Positions 25,994 to 34,263 of a stretch of DNA of 64,000 nucleotides are shown one piece after another. Position 1 is the stretch's first letter. Each line of letters opens with the position of its first letter. A model generated the notes under the pieces. The model was not told the DNA's origin, did no database searches, and saw only the letters and a program-made list of their open reading frames with translations. Both the position numbers and the translations under genes were made by a program. Source of the stretch: Serinibacter salmoneus (GTDB taxonomy: Bacteria; Actinomycetota; Actinomycetes; Actinomycetales; Beutenbergiaceae); NCBI RefSeq assembly GCF_002563925.1, contig NZ_PDJD01000001.1, forward strand, positions 372,001 through 436,000, read 5' to 3'.

Positions 25994-26815
25994 TCACCCG
26001 CCCGGTACCGCGACGTCCCCGAGCGCGAGGCGCACCAGGTCGCCCGGCACTCGCGGCACCGCGTTCATCCCGAAGTTGGTGCGCGATCCGGTGCGGTGAT
26101 GCCGCGCCAGCGCCCGCAGCGGCTGTTTGCCCACGGCCAGGGTGGCAGGGTCGATGGTGGTCAGCACGCACCGTCCGCACGGCTTGACCAAGTCGACCTC
26201 CACCTCACCGATGCGTAGCGTGCGCCAGCGCTCCTCGGCGAAGGGGGCATCGCCGTCGAGCACGATATTCGGGCGGAAGCGACGCATCGGCACGGCGCAA
26301 CCCGGCGTCTCGGCCTCGATCCACGCGTTGACCTGCGCGAGCGAGGCCTGCGTGGTGATGAGCACCGGGAAGCCGTCGGCGTAGCCGGTATGGTCCCCGG
26401 GGCGCGTGTACTCCGGGTCCAGGACGCGATCGCGGGGCTCGTGGCAGTGCACCAGACGCACGTCCTCGCGCCGCAGGAGATCGGCGAACCAGTGTGCGGC
26501 CTGGTCGCCGGCGTCGCGGGCGCTGGCCGCCTCGCCCCAGACCGTCACGCCGCGCGTGGGGCCGACGGGCTCGCTGACGCGCAGTGTGGGGCACCCGGGA
26601 GCGGCGAAGACCGCACCGCCCGCGTCCAGGGCGCAGCGCACCCGCAGCAGCGCACGGTCGGTGCGCGCCGAGACCTTCTCGCCGGCCGAGTCGATCACCA
26701 TCCACCGGCGGTCCCCCACGATGCCGGCCGGTTCGATCTCGGCGACCTCGAGGTCCTCCGGGGCACCGCTCTTGAGGGGATACCGGTGCAGGGATGTGAC
26801 GCGCACCCTCCCCAC
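25994..26815 (-). CDS. MOSC-domain protein, YcbX/mARC-like
   Basis: 273 residues. N-terminal beta-barrel domain (LHRYPLKSGAPEDLEVAEIEPAGIVGDRRWMVID) and C-terminal MOSC domain with the cofactor-binding Cys in VDLVKPCGRCVLTTID, the mARC/YcbX pattern. Relatives bind molybdenum cofactor and reduce N-hydroxylated compounds. FPVLITTQASLAQVN and RRFRPNIVLDG are conserved in the group. The start is a GTG; another GTG three codons in is possible. It is divergent from the CPBP gene. It may use cofactor from the same maturation pathway as the xanthine dehydrogenase, though not adjacent. Confidence 0.85.
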   Translation of the reverse strand: MGRVRVTSLHRYPLKSGAPEDLEVAEIEPAGIVGDRRWMVIDSAGEKVSARTDRALLRVRCALDAGGAVFAAPGCPTLRVSEPVGPTRGVTVWGEAASARDAGDQAAHWFADLLRREDVRLVHCHEPRDRVLDPEYTRPGDHTGYADGFPVLITTQASLAQVNAWIEAETPGCAVPMRRFRPNIVLDGDAPFAEERWRTLRIGEVEVDLVKPCGRCVLTTIDPATLAVGKQPLRALARHHRTGSRTNFGMNAVPRVPGDLVRLALGDVAVPGG

Positions 26816-26880
26816 GGTAGTCGCGCGTGCCTAGTGTGGAGGTGGCCGAGCGTGGAGTGGCCCGACCTGGAGGTGGTGCC

Positions 26881-27591
26881 GTGCGCGCAGCGATCAGCGA
26901 GATCGGTCGCTTCCTCGATGCCGCCCTCATCACCCGGGCACCCGGCGCGGTGCCGAGCGGTGGCCGCGGTGTGCGGCGCCGCCTCGTGGTGACGATCACC
27001 CTGGTGCTCGGCGCCGTGCTGCTGTGGTGGGCACTGCGCATCGAGCCCGGTGATCCCGCGTTCTACGCCGCCACACTCGCGCTCGCCGCGCTGTGGGTGC
27101 TGGGGGCGTTCGCCTCGGGGCCGCTGCACCTGGGGCACTCCACCACACGCTCGGGAGGGGAGCCCGGCCGGGCGGTGGTGCAGTCGCTCGTGCTCGGGAC
27201 CGGCCTGCTCGGCATCTTCCTCGTGGGGGCCGTGGCTGTGGCCCAGATGCCCTGGCTGCGGCAGAACGTGCTGGACCTGCTGGACCACGCGGGTGAGGGC
27301 CGGTGGTGGATCGTGCTGCTGGTCACCGCGGTGAACGGGGTCGCCGAGGAGATCTTCTTCCGCGGCGCGGCCTACGCCGCCCTGCCCGCACGGATCGCCG
27401 TGCCGGGCAGCGCGGTGCTGTACGCCCTGAGCACGGTGGGTGCGGGGGTGCCGCTGCTCACCTTCGCCGCGCTCGTGCTCGGGGCCGTCACGGCCTTGCA
27501 GCGCCGGGTGACCGGCGGCGTGCTCGGCCCGATCATCACCCACGTCATCTGGAGCGGCGGGATGCTGCTGCTGCTCCCGCTCGTGCTGTGA
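26881..27591 (+). CDS. CPBP-family intramembrane metalloprotease-like protein
   Basis: 236 residues from the GTG with GGAGG seven bases upstream; an earlier in-frame GTG at 26827 adds 18 residues without a ribosome site. Multi-pass membrane protein with the CPBP motif 1 EEIFFRG (EExxxR) and a later conserved His in ITHVIWSGGML. The family includes CAAX-prenyl-protease relatives and bacteriocin self-immunity proteins. It is 43 bases before the NAD(P)-binding/TspO fusion gene and may be cotranscribed. Motif 2 (FxxxH) is not obvious, so activity is uncertain. Confidence 0.75.
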   Translation: MRAAISEIGRFLDAALITRAPGAVPSGGRGVRRRLVVTITLVLGAVLLWWALRIEPGDPAFYAATLALAALWVLGAFASGPLHLGHSTTRSGGEPGRAVVQSLVLGTGLLGIFLVGAVAVAQMPWLRQNVLDLLDHAGEGRWWIVLLVTAVNGVAEEIFFRGAAYAALPARIAVPGSAVLYALSTVGAGVPLLTFAALVLGAVTALQRRVTGGVLGPIITHVIWSGGMLLLLPLVL

Positions 27592-27634
27592 GACTGCTCG
27601 TCCCGTGAGACCCGAGACCCGAAGGAGTCTGCCC

Positions 27635-29068
27635 ATGACACCGACCCTTACCGGTCAGCGTGTGCTCGTCACCGGCGCCACCGGCTACATCGGCGGCCTG
27701 CTCGTGCCCCGGCTGCTCGAGGCCAGCGCCCAGGTCAGGGTGCTGGTCCGGGACCCGGGCAAGCTGCGCCGTCGGGAATGGCGGGAACAGGTGGAGGTGG
27801 CCCAGGGTGACGCCACCCGGGCCGAGGACCTGCGCGCGGCACTGGCGGGCGTGGACGTGGCCTACTACCTGCTGCACTCCATGGACGGCCAGGGGGACTT
27901 CGTGGCGCGCGACGCCGCCCTCGCGAAGACCTTCGCCGCGGCCGCGGCCGAGGTGGGGATCTCCCGGGTGGTCTACCTCTCCGGGCTGCACCCCGAGGGG
28001 GAACTCTCGGCGCACCTGGGCTCGCGCGTGCAGGTGGGGGAGATCCTGCTGGACTCCGGCGTGCCCACCGCGGTGATCCAGGCGGGCGTGGTCATCGGGG
28101 ACGGCAGCGCGTCCTTCGACATGCTGCGCCACCTCGCCGAGCGTCTGCCCGCCATGGTCGCGCCCCGGTGGCTGCGCAACCGGATCCAACCCATCGCGGT
28201 GGACGACGTGCTGCACTACCTCGTGGCCGCCGCCTCGCTGCCGAGCGAGGTGAACCGGGAGATCGACGTGGGCGGCTCGGACGTGCTGACCTACCGCGAC
28301 ATGTTGCGCGAGTACGCCCGGATCGCGGGGCTGGTTCCCCGGTGGATCCGCACCGTGCCGGTGCTCACACCGCGCCTGGCCAGCGGCTGGGTGGGCTTCG
28401 TGACCCCGGTGGCCTCCGGGGTGGCACGGCCCCTGGTGGGCAGCCTCGTGCACGAGGCGGTGGTCCGGCGCGACGACGCCGACGAGCTGCTCGGTGCGCC
28501 CGACGGCGGTCGGCTGGGATACGAGGCGGCCGTGCGCCGGGCGCTGCGCACCGTGGACGCCGGCCGCTGGCGGCGCACCCTGGCCGCGGTGGGGGCGGCC
28601 GTGGCGGCGACGGCGGTGGCCGGGTCGCTGCTGACGGACCCGAGATCGCGGTGGTACACCTCCCTGCGCACCCCGCCGTGGCAGCCGCCCGGATGGGTGA
28701 TCCCCGTGGTGTGGAACGGGATCTACACCGCCACCACCGTGGCGGCGACGGCGACCCTCGCGGAACTGGGGGAGGAGGCCGAGCGGGACGGCGCGGTGGG
28801 GGAGCGCGCCCGCACGCGCCGGCGCGCGTTCCGGTGGGCGCTCGCGGTGAACCTGGTGGGCAATGCGGCGTGGTGCGGACTGTTCTTCCGCGGGCACCGC
28901 CTGGGTGCCTCGGCGATCGGGTCACTGGCGCTGGGCGTCAGCGCGGCCGACCTCGCGCGGCGCTCGGCTCACCTCGGTCGGCTGCGGGCCGGCGCCTTCG
29001 CCGGCTACGCGGCGTGGTGCACCTTCGCGGCGGCGCTCAGCGGCGAGTTGTGGCGGCGTAACCGCTGA
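27635..29068 (+). CDS. NAD(P)-binding oxidoreductase fused to TspO/MBR domain
   Basis: 477 residues from an ATG with GAAGGAG upstream. Residues 1 to about 300 are an atypical SDR/NmrA-like domain: VTGATGYIGGLLVPRLLE for NAD(P), AYYLLHSM, RVVYLSGL and a membrane-facing helix-rich end. Residues about 318-475 are a TspO/MBR (tryptophan-rich sensory) domain with WYTSLRTPPWQPPGWVIPVVWNGIY and about five membrane helices. TspO proteins bind porphyrins and other hydrophobic ligands. The fusion suggests a membrane-bound redox enzyme acting on a hydrophobic or tetrapyrrole-like ligand (inference). Confidence 0.85.
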   Translation: MTPTLTGQRVLVTGATGYIGGLLVPRLLEASAQVRVLVRDPGKLRRREWREQVEVAQGDATRAEDLRAALAGVDVAYYLLHSMDGQGDFVARDAALAKTFAAAAAEVGISRVVYLSGLHPEGELSAHLGSRVQVGEILLDSGVPTAVIQAGVVIGDGSASFDMLRHLAERLPAMVAPRWLRNRIQPIAVDDVLHYLVAAASLPSEVNREIDVGGSDVLTYRDMLREYARIAGLVPRWIRTVPVLTPRLASGWVGFVTPVASGVARPLVGSLVHEAVVRRDDADELLGAPDGGRLGYEAAVRRALRTVDAGRWRRTLAAVGAAVAATAVAGSLLTDPRSRWYTSLRTPPWQPPGWVIPVVWNGIYTATTVAATATLAELGEEAERDGAVGERARTRRRAFRWALAVNLVGNAAWCGLFFRGHRLGASAIGSLALGVSAADLARRSAHLGRLRAGAFAGYAAWCTFAAALSGELWRRNR

Positions 29069-29085
29069 GGCGGGCTGCGCCGTCG

Positions 29086-30069
29086 TCAGGCGAAGACGTG
29101 CGCTGCGTGCCAGTCGAGGTACTCGACGGCGGGAACCACGGCCATCGCCGACGTTTGCAGGTCAGTCCGCAGCCCGGCAGGGCCGAAGGTCGTTGCGACT
29201 GCAGCGTTCGTCTCGACGGCGTGCCTCATCCGCGCCGACAGCGTGACCGCTAGGTGCGGCGGGTCGGAGCGCACCGTCATGAGCCCGGAATCGAACGCTG
29301 CGTCATGGGTCGGACAGGCGGCCAGGCCGTTCGTGATGTCGAGGCGTTCGTGGCCATCGGAGTCGCGCCATGGCTTGATGTGTCCAGCGCGCAAGAGCGT
29401 GGGCTTGGCGCTGTCCCCGAGGCCGAATCCGCAGAACACGCACTCATTCCCGCAGTTCTGCAGTACGCCGGTCGCGAATCTGTGCTGGCCCACTCGCAGG
29501 TACTGCAAGAGGTATCGCTCCGTCACGCTCTCCGACTGGTCGGGGCTGCGCTCGAGCCACAGGGGAAGCTCGCGTGTGAGCACGTCACCGAGCGCGCCGT
29601 CGTCCAACTCGTCTTGGCCCAGGAGGCTGAGTTCGCCGCCACCTTCAAGGCCGAGGAAGTCCGGTAGGGCGTCATAGCCGATGCCGACGCGGCGTGCGGC
29701 GAGGAGAAGTCGTCGATACAGCACCGTCATCAACTGAGCGTCGCCGGTCAGGACGAGGCCGACGGAGAGGTCGAACTTTGCTCCACGCGGTCGACTCCCG
29801 TCGAGATTGTTCATCTTGGCGATGATGCTGCTCACAGGCCGGCGGAAGAGCGCAGCCAGTTCGGGAGCTGGCGAGCCCGCGCGATGCATGGTGGAACTCC
29901 CGAGGCGCGAATACTCCACCACGTGCATGGCAGCGGCACACAGGAGAGTCTCGACCGGCACGAAGGGCGCCCCTCGCTTGCCATCGGTTCGTGGCGCCCG
30001 GGCGGTGATCTCGCGCCACTGACGTTCGGCGGATGCGGTGGTGATCTCGAGGTACTCCGAGAGAGTCAT
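29086..30069 (-). CDS. HNH endonuclease-domain protein
   Basis: 327 residues from ATG 30069 (GGAG just upstream); an in-frame ATG at 30159 would add 30 residues that look non-conserved. C-terminal HNH module: CVFCGFG zinc Cys pair, LLRAGHIKPW with the catalytic His, DITNGLAACPTHDAAFDSG. An N-terminal helical region (ALFRRPVSSIIAKMNNLDGS) resembles that of restriction-like HNH proteins. The base composition is less GC-rich than its neighbours and it stands alone, both hinting at horizontal transfer. No partner methylase is seen. Confidence 0.8.
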   Translation of the reverse strand: MTLSEYLEITTASAERQWREITARAPRTDGKRGAPFVPVETLLCAAAMHVVEYSRLGSSTMHRAGSPAPELAALFRRPVSSIIAKMNNLDGSRPRGAKFDLSVGLVLTGDAQLMTVLYRRLLLAARRVGIGYDALPDFLGLEGGGELSLLGQDELDDGALGDVLTRELPLWLERSPDQSESVTERYLLQYLRVGQHRFATGVLQNCGNECVFCGFGLGDSAKPTLLRAGHIKPWRDSDGHERLDITNGLAACPTHDAAFDSGLMTVRSDPPHLAVTLSARMRHAVETNAAVATTFGPAGLRTDLQTSAMAVVPAVEYLDWHAAHVFA

Positions 30070-30210
30070 GGCGCTCCGCGAGGCATGCGACGCCGTGCGC
30101 AGACCCGTGGTTGTGCCGCCATCTTGCTGATCGTAGTGCGCCACACGATGTCCCGTCATGCCGCCCGGACGGCTCTCGCTGAGGGCGGTCCACCGGGCGT
30201 CGGATGCACG

Positions 30211-30246
30211 AAGACCCGGCGTGTCCCACGGGACACGCCGGGTCTT
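30211..30246 (-). terminator. Terminator after dihydrolipoamide dehydrogenase gene, inside a larger inverted repeat
   Basis: Perfect 16-bp stem AAGACCCGGCGTGTCC / GGACACGCCGGGTCTT with a CACG loop, 49 bases beyond the lpd stop. It is enclosed by a second perfect 15-bp inverted repeat, CTCGCTGAGGGCGGT (30175-30189) and ACCGCCCTCAGCGAG (30268-30282). Confidence 0.8.
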
Positions 30247-30294
30247 TGCGGACCTCGGCGCGGGTGTACCGCCCTCAGCGAGGGAGCACTGGCC

Positions 30295-31689
<1,395 letters not shown>

Positions 31690-31720
31690 GGCTCCAGCCT
31701 AGGCCCGTCGGGGCAGCAGT

Positions 31721-31759
31721 GCGGGCCCGGTGAGAGTGGTTCGTCTCACGCGGGCCCGC
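31721..31759 (-). terminator. Stem-loop after DUF4342 gene
   Basis: GCGGGCCCG-G-TGAGA (31721-31735) pairs with TCTCA-CG-CGGGCCCGC (31744-31759) with one bulge, in the 80-base gap between the DUF4342 stop and the lpd start. Confidence 0.65.
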
Positions 31760-31769
31760 AGGGCGTGTC

Positions 31770-32132
31770 TCAGATGGAGGCGTCGTGCGCGTCAGCGACG
31801 GGCGCGGGCTCCTCCGTCTCGCTCTCCACGCGGGGTTCGCCGCGCACCACCGTGATGGACACGGAGGTGACCAGCGCCGTGACGACGCCGATCGCAACGA
31901 CCCACGGCGCGAGCAACGCACCCACGCCGACCACCGCAACGCCCGCGTTCAGCGGGATCTCCAGCAGGGTCTTGCCGGAGGAGGTGTGCAGGATGATCCG
32001 GCGCACGTTCCCCGCCGCGACGATCTCCTTGATCTTGTTCAGGGCATTCTTCCCGGAGACCGTGAACTCCTCGGTGGTCGTCTTCTCGGAGGCGTTCTGG
32101 GTGTCGGTCTCGGGGGTGGGGTTCTCGGTCAT
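31770..32132 (-). CDS. DUF4342-domain membrane protein
   Basis: 120 residues from an ATG with AGGAGGAG. An acidic/Thr-rich N-terminus (residues 1-24) leads to the DUF4342 core: VSGKNALNKIKEIVAAGNVRRIILHTSSGKTLLEIPLN is its hallmark (viewed in parts), followed by a hydrophobic segment VAVVGVGALLAPWVVAIGVV that could span the membrane, and an acidic tail. Related proteins begin with a UBA-like helix and are of unknown function. Monocistronic. Confidence 0.8.
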   Translation of the reverse strand: MTENPTPETDTQNASEKTTTEEFTVSGKNALNKIKEIVAAGNVRRIILHTSSGKTLLEIPLNAGVAVVGVGALLAPWVVAIGVVTALVTSVSITVVRGEPRVESETEEPAPVADAHDASI

Positions 32133-32360
32133 GGTCTCCTCCTGCTGTGGTGGCTCGTGAGCGGGCGACGGCGTCGCCGGCGATGTCTCCAGGATGCTCG
32201 CCATTCCTGGTGGTTGGCCATCAGGGACGCCCCTGATTCCTCCCCGAGTTCGCGCCCGGATCGCCGGCACGGGGCCCGCGGGTCGAAGGGGGAACGCCCT
32301 GCGAGATCGGGAAGTTCCCGCTCGGGCGGCCTCCCCGGCGCGCGATACGATCCGGTGACA

Positions 32361-32448
32361 CCATCCAGAGCGGCCGAGAGACCTGGCTCGACGACGCCGC
32401 AGCAACCCCCCACGATGCGGGTGTGGGTGCTCACGCCGGGACCGATGG
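32361..32448 (+). ncRNA. SAM riboswitch (SAM-I clan) controlling rhodanese-metZ
   Basis: The conserved core is recognisable: AGAGCGGCCGAGAGACCTGG, then GACGCCGCAGCAACC and GGGTGCTCACGCC, matching the SAM-I-type pattern AGAG..GAGGGA..GGC..GCAACC..GGTGC. P1 is CCATC (32361-32365) with GATGG (32444-32448); P2 is GCGGC (32370-32374) with GCCGC (32396-32400); P3 is CCCAC with GTGGG (32409-32427). The 3' strand of P1 runs into GGAGGAG, the ribosome site of the next gene, so ligand binding would block translation. Its downstream genes are sulfur-amino-acid genes. The exact subfamily (SAM-I or SAM-IV-like) is not certain. Confidence 0.85.
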
Positions 32449-32455
32449 AGGAGCG

Positions 32456-32869
32456 ATGAGCGCGTACGAGGCCGACCTCACACCCGCGGAGGCGTGGGAG
32501 CTGCTGGAGAACCACGAGGACGCCGTGCTGGTGGATGTGCGCACCCCGGGGGAGTGGAGCGAGGTCGGCATCCCCGATCTGAGCGCACTCGGGCGCCGCG
32601 TGGTGCTCGCCCCGATCCAGACCGCGATGGGGTGGAACTCGGACTTCCTCGGCCTGCTGCAGCAGGCCGGGATCTCGCCGGAGGGCGACCGCCCCGTGCT
32701 GTTCGTGTGCCGGTCCGGCGGGCGCAGTGCCGCGGCGGCGCAGGTCGCCACCCAGGCCGGCCTCACGCCGTCGTACAACGTGACCGAGGGCTACGAGGGG
32801 CACAGCAGTGCGGCCGCCGGCTGGCACGGCAGTGGCCTGCCCACCACCGCGTGGGAGGGGCAGGCGTGA
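32456..32869 (+). CDS. Rhodanese-domain protein
   Basis: 137 residues, a single rhodanese domain: VLVDVRTPGEWSEVGIPDL and the active-site loop FVCRSGGRSAAAAQ with the persulfide Cys. It starts at the ATG just after the riboswitch-embedded GGAGGAG and ends overlapping metZ (GTGA). It may deliver sulfane sulfur or handle sulfide for the adjacent sulfhydrylase; that role is inferred from the operon and the shared SAM control. Confidence 0.9.
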   Translation: MSAYEADLTPAEAWELLENHEDAVLVDVRTPGEWSEVGIPDLSALGRRVVLAPIQTAMGWNSDFLGLLQQAGISPEGDRPVLFVCRSGGRSAAAAQVATQAGLTPSYNVTEGYEGHSSAAAGWHGSGLPTTAWEGQA

Positions 32870-34095
32870 CCGATCCGCGGCCCCGAGTCGACCTGCCGGA
32901 GGGGCTGCGTCCCGCCACGCTCGCGGTCCGGGGCGGGCAGCAGCGCACGGGTTTCGAGGAGACCGCCGAGCCGCTGTTCCTCACCCAGGGGTACGTCTAC
33001 CCCCGGGCGGCGGATGCGGAGGCGGCCTTCCTCGGGGAGCTCGACCGGTTCACCTACACCCGCTACGCCAACCCCACCACGTCGGCCTTCGAGGAGCGGC
33101 TGCGCCTGATCGAGGGGGCGGAGGCGTGCTTCGCGACCGCGACCGGGATGGCGGCGGTGTTCGCCTCGATGGCGTGCCTGGCCAGGGCCGGTTCGCGGAT
33201 CGTGGCGGGCCGGGCGATGTTCGGCTCCACCCTCCTGGTGCTGGACGAACTGTTCACCGGCTGGGGCATCGAGACCCAGTACGTGGACGCGCACGACGTG
33301 GAACAGTGGCGCGCGGCGCTCGCCCGCCCCGCCGATGTGGTGTTCGTGGAGACGCCGTCCAACCCGATGATGGACATCGTGGACCTGCCCGCGGTCAGCG
33401 CCCTCGCCCACGCGGCAGGGGCCACGGTGATCGTGGACAACGTGTTCGCGACCCCGGCGCTGCAGCGCCCGCTCGCGCTGGGGGCGGACGTGGTCGTCTA
33501 CTCCGCCACCAAGCACATCGACGGCCAGGGGCGCGTGATGGGCGGTGCGGTGCTCGGCCGGGAGGACTACATCAACGGCCCGCTGCAGACCTTCCTGCGC
33601 AACACCGGCCCGACCATGAGCCCGTTCAACGCCTGGACCCTGCTCAAGGGCCTGGAGACGATGGACCTGCGCGTGGCCCGGCAGTGCGAGAGCGCCCTGC
33701 AGGTCGCGCGTTGGCTGGAGGAGCAGGGCGAGGTGACGCAGGTGCGCTACCCCTACCTGCCCTCGCACCCGCAGCATGCGCTCGCGACGGCGCAGCAGTC
33801 GGCTGGCGGCACCGTGGTCACCTTCACCCTGGCCGGGCCGGGCGATCCCGCCGGCGGCAAGGCGCGCTCGTTCGCCTTCCTGGACGCGCTGCGGCTGATC
33901 GACATCTCCAACAACCTGGGGGACGCGAAGTCGCTGGTGACCCACCCGGCCACGACCACGCACTGGAAGTCCGGGTTCGAGGGTCGGCAGCGGATGGGGA
34001 TCGCCGAGACCACGATCCGGCTCTCGGTGGGGCTGGAGGACCCCCGCGACCTCATCGACGACCTCGCGCAGGCGCTGCCGTTGGGATGGGAGTAG
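32866..34095 (+). CDS. metZ: O-succinylhomoserine sulfhydrylase
   Basis: 409 residues from the GTG overlapping the rhodanese stop. Cys/Met-metabolism PLP enzyme: RYANPTTSAFEERL, FVETPSNPMMDIVDLPA, the PLP lysine in YSATKHIDGQGRVMGG, and SLGDAKSLVTHP-like NNLGDAKSLVTHPATTTH. The family forms homocysteine from O-succinylhomoserine and sulfide. SAM-riboswitch control fits methionine biosynthesis. A homologous O-acetylhomoserine enzyme is possible, but the long hydrophilic C-terminal details favour MetZ. Confidence 0.88.
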   Translation: MTDPRPRVDLPEGLRPATLAVRGGQQRTGFEETAEPLFLTQGYVYPRAADAEAAFLGELDRFTYTRYANPTTSAFEERLRLIEGAEACFATATGMAAVFASMACLARAGSRIVAGRAMFGSTLLVLDELFTGWGIETQYVDAHDVEQWRAALARPADVVFVETPSNPMMDIVDLPAVSALAHAAGATVIVDNVFATPALQRPLALGADVVVYSATKHIDGQGRVMGGAVLGREDYINGPLQTFLRNTGPTMSPFNAWTLLKGLETMDLRVARQCESALQVARWLEEQGEVTQVRYPYLPSHPQHALATAQQSAGGTVVTFTLAGPGDPAGGKARSFAFLDALRLIDISNNLGDAKSLVTHPATTTHWKSGFEGRQRMGIAETTIRLSVGLEDPRDLIDDLAQALPLGWE

Positions 34096-34102
34096 CCCCG
34101 AT

Positions 34103-34238
34103 CCGGCTTCGCGCACGGCGGATCGGCTTCGCGCATGGCGGCTGCGTGGCGGGCAGGCCCAGTGCGCAGGTCCGTGACCTGCGGTGATGCCGGCGCCGCG
34201 GCGGCCCGGCCTCGCGTATCCGCCGTGCGCGAAGCCGG
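34103..34238. repeat. Inverted repeat between convergent metZ and beta-galactosidase genes
   Basis: A 21-base sequence at 34103-34123 (CCGGCTTCGCGCACGGCGGA plus T) has a perfect inverted copy at 34218-34238. A second, less perfect copy lies next to each arm (34125-34141 and 34240-34255), so the 168-base gap consists mostly of two nested repeat pairs. It probably serves as a terminator or is a repetitive palindromic element. Confidence 0.75.
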
Positions 34239-34263
34239 TCCGCCGTGCGCGAGGCGGTGCCGG

